Notes under the pieces: model-generated
What the model was told of the DNA's origin: nothing
The model's input: the letters and a program-made list of their open reading frames with translations, nothing else
Databases searched by the model: none
Program-made: the position numbers and the translations under genes
In this document: positions 37,923-46,893 of the stretch, piece by piece
Numbering within the stretch: position 1 is the stretch's first letter
Layout of the letters: every line of letters starts with the position of its first letter
IMG/VR virus record: IMGVR_UViG_3300047476_001021
Span: 1 to 49,542 of that record
DNA: 49,542 bases
Strand: one strand, 5' to 3'
DNA from: a virus

Positions 37923-38243
37923 CACGAATGTCCTTCGGACTTGATTTGATTTCTATTGGAGACTATCTTGTAGGGGTTTCTTTCTTCTCATATCTGCCCC
38001 CCTACCCCCCATATATATAAGATAGCAGCTGTCAAGTACCTTTGTCAAGTTATTTGATAACGATTTGGTAACGACGAACTCTAAACCCAGTATTTGCTTG
38101 ATATTTTTAATTATAACGTTTTGGTAACGTTACGAATTGTTACAACTTGAATTGTAGATAAAGGTCTGGTATACTGGTGTTTATAACACCTTAACCTATA
38201 AGGTGTTTTTCTCTTTATACAAAGAGGAGGAGGTATCTGAAAT
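37923..38243 (+). other. Leader region: direct repeats, promoter and attenuator-like hairpin
   Basis: 321 bp without a gene. Two repeats of the type ATAACGNTTTGGTAACG (38057-38073 and 38113-38129). Promoter TGG-TATACT (38167-38175). Then the stem CACCTTA/TAAGGTG (38187-38193, 38199-38205) with TTTTT, and GAGGAGGAGG before the NlpC/P60 gene. GGTGTT/AACACC (38176-38181, 38185-38190) is an alternative, mutually exclusive pairing. Confidence 0.65.
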
Positions 38244-38939
38244 ATGAAAACAAATCCTAGAGTAGTAAAGAGCTTTTTATCAAGTTCTATTGTTTTAACT
38301 ATTGTGTTTGGACTAACGCTTTGTACCAGTCCAGATGCTACCGCCGAGAATTTAGATCTCAGCATTTCTAGGTCAGTTCTTAACAGAGCTGAAACAAGAG
38401 AGATAGTCCAGGCTGCAATGGATGAATATAATGCAGAATATAAAAAAATATATAATCAGGTAGTTCAATCTGAAGCAGATAGAATTGCAGACCCAAACTC
38501 AAAACAGTCTAAGTTCGTCAAGTACGCACTTACTTTTGAGGGGACACCATACTGGTACGGAGGATCAACTCCATCTGGTTTTGACTGTTCTGGATTTGTA
38601 GGCTATGTTCTTAAGAAAGAACTGGGAATTGATGTAAGACACTCAGCATCATCACAAATGCAACTTGGTGTACAAGTATCGAATCCTATTGCTGGAGACT
38701 TGGTTGGATGGGGGTACGGAAAGTATTTTCATCACATTGGAATCTATGTTGGAGACGGTAAGGTTATTGACGCTCTCAATCCATACCGTGACACTTATGT
38801 AAGAGATCTAGACACACTTAATTCGTGGCTTGGTAAACCAACTTTTAGAAGAGTCATAGAGCCACATAGAAAATTTGATCCAAAACAAATTACTAAACAA
38901 ATTATGAATAACGAACAGTTTTTCAATTCTGTCTGGTGA
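38244..38939 (+). CDS. Secreted NlpC/P60 peptidoglycan hydrolase
   Basis: 231 aa. Signal peptide-like N-terminus (SSSIVLTIVFGLTLCTSPDA, cleavage near TAE). NlpC/P60 domain from about 95: GTPYWYGGSTPSGFDCSGFV with the catalytic Cys, then KYFHHIGIYVGDGKVIDA with the catalytic His. Cuts peptide stems of peptidoglycan. Export suggests wall opening late in infection or a virion-carried tail hydrolase at the start of the tail-fibre cluster. Preceded by an attenuator-like leader. Confidence 0.88.
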   Translation: MKTNPRVVKSFLSSSIVLTIVFGLTLCTSPDATAENLDLSISRSVLNRAETREIVQAAMDEYNAEYKKIYNQVVQSEADRIADPNSKQSKFVKYALTFEGTPYWYGGSTPSGFDCSGFVGYVLKKELGIDVRHSASSQMQLGVQVSNPIAGDLVGWGYGKYFHHIGIYVGDGKVIDALNPYRDTYVRDLDTLNSWLGKPTFRRVIEPHRKFDPKQITKQIMNNEQFFNSVW

Positions 38940-38944
38940 TCTGA

Positions 38945-39010
38945 TATAATTTAATAGGCTGGCACTCAGAACCGTCTCTCATACCCACCAATCTGAGTGT
39001 CAGCCTTTAA
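38945..39010 (+). ncRNA. Candidate hairpin RNA or terminator with own promoter
   Basis: TGA-TATAAT (38942-38950), six bases, then a 14-bp stem starting at 38957 (GGCTGGCACTCAGA with TCTGAGTGTCAGCC, 38993-39006), one G-U pair, followed by TTTAATT. It could terminate the NlpC/P60 transcript, but the promoter placement suggests a 50-nt hairpin RNA. Confidence 0.55.
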
Positions 39011-39028
39011 TTGTGTTATAATTTAGTT

Positions 39029-39400
39029 ATGGCTTTGCAAGACTATTTTGGATCTGATCCTGCTCGTATAACTTGGAAGATTGTTCGTGGAGATACATCT
39101 TCTATTACCGTCGCCTTTCTTCAAGACGATGAAGTAACTGGATATTCAACATCTGGTTGGGACTTTGTTTCAATCGCATATAATCCTAAAAATGATACAG
39201 AGTATGAATTAGAAACATCTGTTTCAAGTAATGTTGTTACCATTACTGCTCCTTCAGACATTACAGTTGAGTGGGGTACAACATACGGCTCAGTAGTTGC
39301 CGAATTACTTTTTGACCTACAGGTAGATACAGGAACACAAATATGGACACCAGTTGTAGGAACTATTACAGTAGTTGGAGATGTCGGAGGTAGCCTCTAA
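39029..39400 (+). CDS. BppU-like tail-fibre-associated protein 1
   Basis: 123 aa from ATG 39029, exactly 6 nt after TGT-TATAAT (39014-39022). ITWKIVRGDTSSITVAFLQD and DITVEWGTTYGSVVAELLFD have the Ig-like pattern of BppU/DUF2479 N-terminal domains, which attach fibres to the baseplate. Paralogue of the protein at 41210 (shared WxxVRGDTxSxxV). Leaderless. Confidence 0.75.
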   Translation: MALQDYFGSDPARITWKIVRGDTSSITVAFLQDDEVTGYSTSGWDFVSIAYNPKNDTEYELETSVSSNVVTITAPSDITVEWGTTYGSVVAELLFDLQVDTGTQIWTPVVGTITVVGDVGGSL

Positions 39401-39510
39401 TGGCTGTTATTAAGATTTCAGACAGCAAGTCATTGCCACCAGTAATTAAAATTATAATTGGTGGGACACCTCAAATTTTTAAAGTTAAGACAGAAGCAAT
39501 TATTTTCTGA
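39400..39510 (+). CDS. Small structural-region protein
   Basis: 36 aa: KISDSKSLPPVIKIIIGGTP, IFKVKTEAIIF. Beta-rich. TAATG overlap with the preceding gene, the same arrangement as the 41210/41614 pair, so it may be the short counterpart of the 41614 protein. Confidence 0.6.
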   Translation: MAVIKISDSKSLPPVIKIIIGGTPQIFKVKTEAIIF

Positions 39511-39522
39511 TAGAATAGTTAT

Positions 39523-39972
39523 ATGCCATCACAATATCCATCAGTAGGTGCTGCGTATGAAGTTACTATCCCAGCAGTAGACGATCCAGCAAATATCGTA
39601 GAAGCTTTTGAAAGTTATCACGACGATGTGATTACGCATTTAACAGCAAAGGCTAATCTCGCTGGTGCAACTTTTACCGCAAATATAGCTGGAACAAATT
39701 CAAGCTTTGCTGGAAATGTAAATGCAACTACAGTAAATACTACTGCAAATGTAATAACAGTTACCGTTAACGCAACTACAGTAAATGCTACTACTGAAGT
39801 AAATACTGTTACAGCACGAGCAACAAGTTTTATTGGAAATGTTGTTCCATCTGGAACATCAAATGGAAGGGTCACCATCAACGACTCACTGGCATCAGTG
39901 GGAAGAATATTTGTTGTATCTGGTAGCACTGCTCCAACAAATGCACAAGTTGGCGACATCTGGATGTGGTAG
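39523..39972 (+). CDS. Tail-fibre-like protein
   Basis: 149 aa. N-terminal YPSVGAAYEVTIPAVDDPAN, helical middle, then NAT repeats (GNVNATTVNTTANVITVTVN) typical of trimeric fibre shafts, ending in VSGSTAPTNAQVGDIWM, a motif common at the ends of phage fibre proteins. Leaderless: TGA-TAGAAT-N6-ATG. Confidence 0.75.
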   Translation: MPSQYPSVGAAYEVTIPAVDDPANIVEAFESYHDDVITHLTAKANLAGATFTANIAGTNSSFAGNVNATTVNTTANVITVTVNATTVNATTEVNTVTARATSFIGNVVPSGTSNGRVTINDSLASVGRIFVVSGSTAPTNAQVGDIWMW

Positions 39973-39975
39973 CCT

Positions 39976-41187
39976 ATGCCAACTCATATTTTCCCAGGTG
40001 GAAGCCAACCTGCTAATGGAGATCCAGATGGATCAGAAGCATTTTGGTATGATACAAACTGGTATGCAGAACAAAGTGGCGTAGAATTTCCAAATGGTAG
40101 AGTCAGTATTGATGGATCTAATTATCCAATTAAAGTTATTAATATTAATCCAGATGATGTAGTTGGATCAACATCAATAAGACTAATATTTGATGGAACA
40201 AGCTATTCTGCAGGTAGTATTATTAATACAGATGGCTCTAATGGAAACTGTTCAATTAGAATTACAAAAACTGGTGGAACTACTGCTGGATTCGACAGGA
40301 CAAATGATGGAGCAACTCCAAAAGTAACTCACTATAGACCAAATGGGGCTGTTTATGCTACGTGGAATGGTCAGATGATGGGGTACTGGACATCGCAATA
40401 TGTTCCAGATATAGTTTCGTCAATCAGTGTTTCTGCCTCTGGAACTTCTGCAACAGTAACAAGAGGAACAGCAACAGACGCTACATCTTATTCTTTACAA
40501 AGATCAGATAGTGCAGATGGAAGCACTTGGGGAAGTTGGGGAAATACTCAGTCAAATATATCAACTACATACACCTACACAAATCTTACTCCTGGAAGAT
40601 ATTATAGATTTAGAGCATATGGTGTCAATGATGTTGGATCTGGAGCAGGTAGAATATCTTCAACAATTCAGATTGAGAATATTCCTGCAGCACCAGTAAT
40701 TACATCAGTAACAAAAACAGCAAGAAAGATTACTCTAAACTGGTCAGCTCCACCAACAGGAACTCCAACATCCTATGTAATTCAATCGAAGTACAGCTCT
40801 GATGGTGGTGCAACTTGGGAAACTAGCTATTCAACAATTGCTACTCTAAGTGCTTCTACATTTACATATACAACAGCAGACCTATTAATTGCAAAAACAT
40901 ATAAATTTGCGATATACGCAACAAGTGCTGTTGGAAACAGTGGAATAGCAGAATCTGCAAATATTTTTATATCTGCATATGGTTATAGGAAAACAGGAAA
41001 CTCTGGTGATTCAGTTACCATTGGTGGAGTAACTAATACTGGATGGAAAGCAATAGAACTAGCTGCAAGATATACAGGCAATCCAGCAGACTCTGTTACC
41101 GTTGGTGGAGTAACTAATACTGGATGGAAACAAATTGAAAGTGTTAAGCGATATAATGGAACTTCTTGGATAGATCTAGTCCAGTAA
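39976..41187 (+). CDS. Tail protein with two fibronectin type III domains
   Basis: 403 aa. N-terminal 140 residues include PTHIFPGGSQPANGDPDGSE and a beta domain. Two Fn3 domains at about 147-235 (SISVSASGTSATVTRG .. YTNLTPGRYYRFRAYGVNDV) and about 240-330 (TLNWSAPPTGTPTSYVIQSK). Two C-terminal 30-residue repeats carry DSVT[IV]GGVTNTGWK. Likely host-contact tail component. RBS weak, so translation may depend on the upstream gene 3 nt away. Confidence 0.8.
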   Translation: MPTHIFPGGSQPANGDPDGSEAFWYDTNWYAEQSGVEFPNGRVSIDGSNYPIKVININPDDVVGSTSIRLIFDGTSYSAGSIINTDGSNGNCSIRITKTGGTTAGFDRTNDGATPKVTHYRPNGAVYATWNGQMMGYWTSQYVPDIVSSISVSASGTSATVTRGTATDATSYSLQRSDSADGSTWGSWGNTQSNISTTYTYTNLTPGRYYRFRAYGVNDVGSGAGRISSTIQIENIPAAPVITSVTKTARKITLNWSAPPTGTPTSYVIQSKYSSDGGATWETSYSTIATLSASTFTYTTADLLIAKTYKFAIYATSAVGNSGIAESANIFISAYGYRKTGNSGDSVTIGGVTNTGWKAIELAARYTGNPADSVTVGGVTNTGWKQIESVKRYNGTSWIDLVQ

Positions 41188-41209
41188 TATGTGATATAAT
41201 TTAAATACT

Positions 41210-41614
41210 ATGGCTACTAGAAAAACTTATGCTGTTGGGAATTTACCCCCACTTGTAACCTGGACCGTAGTTCGTGGAGATACCGCATCATTTCGTGTCT
41301 ACGTAACTGACGATACAAAGGCAGCACTAAATGTTACCTCTTGGACTAAATCAATGGAGATTAAGCGTCCAGATGTTGCACAGACAACTCCAGAAATGAC
41401 AGACGATGCAACTCTTATCACAACAGTCACACCAACCATTACTGGTGCAGACGGTGTTGGAGAATTTACAGTTAAACTAACTGCTACACAGACTAACCTT
41501 CTTGAAACAGGAGATCTCTTTGATATTGAAATTAGAGATGCTACAAGAATTTGGACAGTTTGCCAGGGCAGTATGATCGTAGTTGAGGATATTACTAACT
41601 CAGGAGAGAGCTAA
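41210..41614 (+). CDS. BppU-like tail-fibre-associated protein 2
   Basis: 134 aa: VTWTVVRGDTASFRVYVTDD, LNVTSWTKSMEIKRPD, then GVGEFTVKLTATQTNLLETG. Paralogue of the 39029 protein. TGA-TATAAT lies 9 nt before the ATG, so the leader is at most 3 nt. Confidence 0.76.
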   Translation: MATRKTYAVGNLPPLVTWTVVRGDTASFRVYVTDDTKAALNVTSWTKSMEIKRPDVAQTTPEMTDDATLITTVTPTITGADGVGEFTVKLTATQTNLLETGDLFDIEIRDATRIWTVCQGSMIVVEDITNSGES

Positions 41615-41922
41615 TGGCTAAAGCAGTCATTACCGATATAAAAACTGGGTATTTGGGATCAGTATCTCAAAAAGATTACGCAACCGCATCTGTGACTGGA
41701 GAAGCACATTCTGCTAAAGTTACAGACATTATTCACGACGCAAAAGTTACGTCTATCTCATATCCAATTACAAAAATTACAAATATTGAATACACAGCAA
41801 AAGCACTTAATGTAATTCCATTTTATGTTAAATTTACAAACATAGGAATTGAAGGTTATGGTCCAGGAAATCCTGCACCAATTGGAATTGCTATTATTGG
41901 TGTAAGTAACTACATTCTTTAA
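41614..41922 (+). CDS. Hypothetical structural-region protein
   Basis: 102 aa, beta-rich with KVTDI/KVTSI/KITNI strand repeats (about 35-65) and a hydrophobic end (IGIAIIGVSNYIL). Unknown; coupled to the preceding gene by TAATG. Likely fibre-accessory. Confidence 0.68.
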   Translation: MAKAVITDIKTGYLGSVSQKDYATASVTGEAHSAKVTDIIHDAKVTSISYPITKITNIEYTAKALNVIPFYVKFTNIGIEGYGPGNPAPIGIAIIGVSNYIL

Positions 41923-41949
41923 AAACATTAATGATATAATTAAATTACT

Positions 41950-42390
41950 ATGACCAGAGCCAATCTAACTTATATTAAGTCAAGATTCGAAACTGGAGAT
42001 GTACCCAATGGTGCTGATTATGCTCAATTAATCGATACCCTCGCAGCACAAGCAACAGAGCTTGGAACTGTGGGGAATAACGAAGAGACAATTAATGGCA
42101 TTGAGAACGCTACAGTTGTTGACAGTTTTACAGCCAGCGAATGGCGTATGGTTAAGTATTTGCTTTCTATAAAAGCATCAAGTGCAAATAAATATTTTGC
42201 AACAGAACTTACAATCCTTGTTGACGGAACAGATGTAAATGTTAGTCAATATGGAATGGTAGACAATGATGGGGATATTGGAACCGTTAGCGTCTCAAAG
42301 ACATCTGGAACTGTAAACATTACAGTAACTCCAAATGTCGCAGTAACGCCAGTCACTGTACGATTTGCTCGTATGGGACTTAAGGCATAA
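41950..42390 (+). CDS. Tail-fibre-associated protein
   Basis: 146 aa. Helical N-terminus (YIKSRFETGDVPNGADYAQL, a common trimerisation or attachment segment), then a beta domain (ATELTILVDGTDVNVSQYGM). The TVRFARMGLKA end resembles that of the neighbouring fibre. TATAAT 9 nt upstream. Confidence 0.7.
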   Translation: MTRANLTYIKSRFETGDVPNGADYAQLIDTLAAQATELGTVGNNEETINGIENATVVDSFTASEWRMVKYLLSIKASSANKYFATELTILVDGTDVNVSQYGMVDNDGDIGTVSVSKTSGTVNITVTPNVAVTPVTVRFARMGLKA

Positions 42391-42404
42391 TAAGGAGAAA
42401 AACT

Positions 42405-43679
42405 ATGGCAACCGTAGAAAAGAACTTCCGTATTAAGCAGGGGCTAACTGTTGAGGGTGCATCAGGTACAATCAATGGCTCCAACATTCTTACAGAAGCA
42501 TCAACCGAATTCCTTCAGGATACCGTTGGGGCAATGGTCTCAAGCAACGCTGAAGGAGGAATCGCAGTATCGTATGACGATACAAATGGAAAGCTTGACT
42601 TTAATGTTGACGACTTTACCATTACTCTTGGTGGAGATCTTAGTGGTAGTGTTACCATTACAAATCTTGCCAGTGGAACACTTAACGCAACAATTGGGGC
42701 TAACTCAGTAGCCCTTGGAACAGACACAACTGGTGACTATGTTGCTGGTATTACAGCAGGTACTGGAATTTCAGTTTCAGGATCTGGTGGAGAAGGGTCA
42801 ACAGTAACAATTACAAATGGTGGTGTTACATCACTAACTGGAACTACAAACGAGATTGAGGTTTCTGCAGGTACTGGTTCGGTAACAATCGGTCTTCCCG
42901 ACGACGTAACAATTGGAAACAATCTTACTGTTACAGGAAACCTTACCGTTAATGGTACAACTACAACAATCAACACAGATACCCTTGCAGTTGAAGATAA
43001 CATTGTTCTTCTAAACAAGAATGTCACTGGAACACCAACAACTGACTCTGGTATTGAAGTTGAGCGTGGAGACTACACCAATGCAAAGATTTACTGGAAT
43101 GAGACAGCCAATGCTTGGTATCTTTCAACACCTGGAGACAGCAACGGTGCAGCAACAGAAGCAGTTATTTCAACTGGTGGTTCTGTAAACCTATTTAACA
43201 CAATTTCAGACGGAAGCAACACAGCAACACCAGATAGTGCAAATGATACACTTACATTCTCTGGCAGTGGAGCAATTACTGTAACAGTTAATGGAACAAG
43301 TGATACAGTTACTATTGGAACAAATGCTACTGCAGCTCTTTCTGCTGGCTCAGTTACACTTCCAGACGCATCACTTGGTAGTGCTACAGCAACTGCAGCA
43401 GGAACAACAGTCGATATCGATGTTTGGGCAACAGGAACATACTCAACAGCTAAATATCTTATCCAGGCTAAGAATGGCTCTGGAGATATTGAGGCAACTG
43501 AAATTCTTGTTTCTGTAGACGGTGCAAATAATGTTTACATTACTGAATATGCAAATATGTTCTCAAATGCATCACTTGCTGAATACACAGCAACATATGC
43601 AACTGGTAACGTAACTGTCACTGCTACAACAACAAGCGGTGTTGTATTCAAGCTAAGCAAAACATACATCGAAGCCTAA
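42405..43679 (+). CDS. Tail-fibre protein
   Basis: 424 aa. Starts MATVEKNFRIKQGLTVEGAS, shared with the next gene. Ser/Thr/Gly beta-rich shaft with NLTVTGNLTVNGTTTTINTD. The LLNKNVTGTPTTDSGIEVER and AKIYWNETANAWYLS block is typical of long phage fibres. The C-terminal 130 residues form a separate beta domain. AAGGAG before the ATG. Confidence 0.82.
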   Translation: MATVEKNFRIKQGLTVEGASGTINGSNILTEASTEFLQDTVGAMVSSNAEGGIAVSYDDTNGKLDFNVDDFTITLGGDLSGSVTITNLASGTLNATIGANSVALGTDTTGDYVAGITAGTGISVSGSGGEGSTVTITNGGVTSLTGTTNEIEVSAGTGSVTIGLPDDVTIGNNLTVTGNLTVNGTTTTINTDTLAVEDNIVLLNKNVTGTPTTDSGIEVERGDYTNAKIYWNETANAWYLSTPGDSNGAATEAVISTGGSVNLFNTISDGSNTATPDSANDTLTFSGSGAITVTVNGTSDTVTIGTNATAALSAGSVTLPDASLGSATATAAGTTVDIDVWATGTYSTAKYLIQAKNGSGDIEATEILVSVDGANNVYITEYANMFSNASLAEYTATYATGNVTVTATTTSGVVFKLSKTYIEA

Positions 43680-43732
43680 TTAGTTAGTTGCTGAGTATCA
43701 TTATCTGGTATAATTTACTAAGGTGATGATAC

Positions 43733-46009
43733 TTGGCGACTACTGATAAAAATTTTAAGGTCAAAAATGGCTTAGATGTTGGCGGCAATGCCGCTATTAC
43801 TGGTGATGCCAATGTTGCTGGAAAACTTTCCGTTACCGCTAGATCTGGTGACGAAGGTGGAGAAATATTCTTAGCTAATGCTGTAACGAATACCACAATT
43901 CCAAATGGTGTAACAATTGATGTTTACCAAAATAAACTTCGTTTTTTTGAGCAAGGCGGAGACGCTCGTGGATATTATATAGACATTACAGGTGGTGGAA
44001 ATGCGGCAAGTACAAATCTTGTTGGTGGAGGATCTGCAAGCGATAGTTTTAGAACCATCTCTGCAAACGGTACTTCTGTAGTTGCTGATTCATCTACAGA
44101 TACTCTTACTATTACCCCTGGAGATGGTCTTTCTATTGTTGGAAATGCTACTTCGGATACTATTACTTTTACCCCAAATATTGCTGGTGCATCTGCCAAC
44201 GGTATTGTAACAACAGGCTCACAAACATTTGCAGGAGAAAAAACATTCTCAAACAATATGATTGCCAGTGCTAATATAACAGCAAACTCTGGATATGTTT
44301 CTGCAGATACTTTTAGAATTGATACGACTTATACTGGTGGATCTTCTCAGGCTGGCGAAATTTCTTGGGACCCAGACGAGGGAACTGTTATGTTCCAGCT
44401 TGGCAGTGGAGCAGTAACTCATAGGATTGGTCAGCAGCTAGATATCCGTGTTCGTAATAATACTGGTTCGACAATTCCAGAAGGTGCAGTCGTTTACATC
44501 AATGGCTCTTCAGGTCAGGAACCTACTATTGCCCTTGCAAATGCTGCAACAGAAGGTGCATCTGCTCAAACAATTGGTGTAGTTACACATCAGGGTGGTA
44601 TTGCTACTGGTGCAAATGGTTATGTCTGTATTGCTGGTGTTATGCGTGGTGTTGATGTTGGTGCATACACTGCTGGAACACCACTATGGCTTTCTGCTAC
44701 CGCTGGACAATTTACTGACACAAAGCCAACAGCACCAATTAATGGTGTATTTATTGGGTGGGTAGTAAAAGAAGGTAATGCTGGAAGCATTCTTATTTCT
44801 ATTCAAAATGGATACGAAATTGATGAACTGCACAACGTTTCAATAACAGATATTACAGCAGATGAAATTTTACAAAGAAGTGCAAACAATACTGTTTGGA
44901 TTAATAGAACTTTTGCAGAAGCAAATATTGCTAATCTCGCAGCAGCTACTAATACATTTACTGGAAATGTAAATGCCACAACATTTAACGGTAATGTTTC
45001 TGCAACAACAGTAACTGCAAATTCTTTATATGCCACATCAAATATCATTGCAAACACATCAGTCAGTAATGCAACAATTAAATTAAACGCAGGGTATTTA
45101 TCAACAGCGGCAGTAATTGAAATGGGTGATACTAGCGGTGTATCTAGCACTCCAGCAATTGTATTCCATTCTGGAACAGATGGAACTAACGCATTTGACT
45201 CTTCAATTTCTGCATTCGGTGGAACAACTACCGATGGTCAGGGAAATCTGGCACTTTCTGCAGCACTTATAACTCTTGGAAATGTGACTGCAAATAATAG
45301 CACTGTAAACGTTGCTGGTAACCTGAGTGTTTTTGGAACATCTAATGCTACAACATTTAATGGTAGTGGTGCTGGACTTACAAATTTAGATGCAGCACAA
45401 ATTAATTCAAATACTGTGCCAACACTAAATTCAACAAACCTAACATCAAATATTATTAGACTTAATTCAACAGATGAAGTTACAAATGTATCAACTACTC
45501 ACGCTTTTCAGATTGGTCCAGATGCTGGAGCAAACTTAAGACTAGATGTTAATGAAGTCCACGCCATAAATAATGGTTCTTATACAACATTACTTCTTAA
45601 TGAAGCAGGTGGTAACGTTAATATTGCATCAGCATCTGCTATCGTTTCAGTTCCAGGAACAATTAATGCAAACATTATTAATGCAACAAACATCAACTTT
45701 ACTTCAGCGTCACTTGCAACATCTGGAACCATTGACTTAAATTTTGCAACTGATGCATACAAGACGATGGCTAACATTACTGGAACTACAACATTTACCG
45801 CATCAAACTACGGTATTGGTCGTACAGTAACTGTAAGAATTATTAATGGTTCAACAACTACAGCAAGAACAATTAACTTCCCAGCTGGATGGGTATTCGT
45901 TGGTCCAGAGCCAACTACAATTGCTGCAAGCAAAACTGGTATTTTGACAATTACATCATTTGGAACTACGGAGGCAGACTGCGTAGCAGCGTGGGCGGTG
46001 CAGGTCTAA
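43733..46009 (+). CDS. Long tail-fibre protein
   Basis: 758 aa from TTG 43733 with AAGGTG upstream. N-terminal MATTDKNFKVKNGLDVGGNA matches the previous fibre, so both may attach alike. Shaft of ITGDANVAGKL, NVNATTFNGNVSATTVTANS and similar repeats, with a central LDIRVRNNTGSTIPEGAVVY domain (about 235-365) resembling DUF2190/fibre inserts. C-terminal cap NYGIGRTVTVRIINGSTTTA ends in TTEADCVAAWAVQV. Confidence 0.85.
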   Translation: MATTDKNFKVKNGLDVGGNAAITGDANVAGKLSVTARSGDEGGEIFLANAVTNTTIPNGVTIDVYQNKLRFFEQGGDARGYYIDITGGGNAASTNLVGGGSASDSFRTISANGTSVVADSSTDTLTITPGDGLSIVGNATSDTITFTPNIAGASANGIVTTGSQTFAGEKTFSNNMIASANITANSGYVSADTFRIDTTYTGGSSQAGEISWDPDEGTVMFQLGSGAVTHRIGQQLDIRVRNNTGSTIPEGAVVYINGSSGQEPTIALANAATEGASAQTIGVVTHQGGIATGANGYVCIAGVMRGVDVGAYTAGTPLWLSATAGQFTDTKPTAPINGVFIGWVVKEGNAGSILISIQNGYEIDELHNVSITDITADEILQRSANNTVWINRTFAEANIANLAAATNTFTGNVNATTFNGNVSATTVTANSLYATSNIIANTSVSNATIKLNAGYLSTAAVIEMGDTSGVSSTPAIVFHSGTDGTNAFDSSISAFGGTTTDGQGNLALSAALITLGNVTANNSTVNVAGNLSVFGTSNATTFNGSGAGLTNLDAAQINSNTVPTLNSTNLTSNIIRLNSTDEVTNVSTTHAFQIGPDAGANLRLDVNEVHAINNGSYTTLLLNEAGGNVNIASASAIVSVPGTINANIINATNINFTSASLATSGTIDLNFATDAYKTMANITGTTTFTASNYGIGRTVTVRIINGSTTTARTINFPAGWVFVGPEPTTIAASKTGILTITSFGTTEADCVAAWAVQV

Positions 46010-46881
46010 TGCCTGGAATGAACATTCGTAATGTTGGACTTCTTGGAAGTGTTCCAAAGATCGGTGTGACTGGAGGAACTCTTTATGAAGATGATACATA
46101 CTATTACCGTAGATTATCTTCCACCGATCTAGTAATTTCTGGAACAGCCAACCTTATTTGCGACATTATTGTTGTGTCTGGTGGCGGTGGCGGTGGAGTC
46201 CAGGCATATACTACTGGTGGTGGTGCTGGTGGTGGTGGTGCTGGTGGTGCTATCATCTCTAACTCAGTAAGCCTTACGCCTGGAACATACACTATTGTTG
46301 CTGGTGGTGGTGGAGCTGGGTCTTCATCTACCGTTCTTGGTGCAAGAGGTACAGGAACAACTATGACAGGAAGAACTACCCCAACAGGTGGTGGGCGTGG
46401 TGGTGCTGGATCACCAACACACGGATCAACAGCACCACAGTCAGGTGGTTCTGGTGGTGGTGGAACTACCAGAGCAAGCTCTACAACTTCGGCAGTAACC
46501 GTTGGTGGTGCTGGTACAGCTGGTCAAGGAAATGGTGGAGCAACCGTTACATCTGTTGTATCACAACGTGGTGGTGGTGGAGGTGGTGGTCGTGGAGGCG
46601 ACGGCACTGCAAGAACAACAGCAAACGGTGGAGATGGTGGTCCAGCTTATGACGCATTTGGATTTGGAGCTACTCAGCCATTATTTTATATAGCTGGTGG
46701 TGGACCAGGTGGATATGGACCAGGTGGTTCTAATGGATCTTATACAGGAAATGCATCCACATCTACTGGGTCTGGATCTGGTGGGCTTGGCGGATATATG
46801 AATGGAACAAATGTTGGCTCTGGTTCCTCTGGAGACTCAGGGTATGTATATATTAGATATGCAAAAACTGCACTGTACTAA
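46009..46881 (+). CDS. Glycine-rich tail adhesin
   Basis: 290 aa. ATG overlaps the fibre stop by 1 nt (TAATG). N-terminus NIRNVGLLGSVPKIGVTGGT, then many Gly runs (AGGGGAGGAII, AGGGGAGSS, GGGGGGRGGDG, GGGPGGYGPGG) separated by Ser/Thr-rich loops. This is the pattern of polyglycine-II receptor-binding adhesins such as T-even gp38. Ends DSGYVYIRYAKTALY. Likely the host-specificity determinant. Confidence 0.82.
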   Translation: MPGMNIRNVGLLGSVPKIGVTGGTLYEDDTYYYRRLSSTDLVISGTANLICDIIVVSGGGGGGVQAYTTGGGAGGGGAGGAIISNSVSLTPGTYTIVAGGGGAGSSSTVLGARGTGTTMTGRTTPTGGGRGGAGSPTHGSTAPQSGGSGGGGTTRASSTTSAVTVGGAGTAGQGNGGATVTSVVSQRGGGGGGGRGGDGTARTTANGGDGGPAYDAFGFGATQPLFYIAGGGPGGYGPGGSNGSYTGNASTSTGSGSGGLGGYMNGTNVGSGSSGDSGYVYIRYAKTALY

Positions 46882-46893
46882 TAAAGGAGAAAT

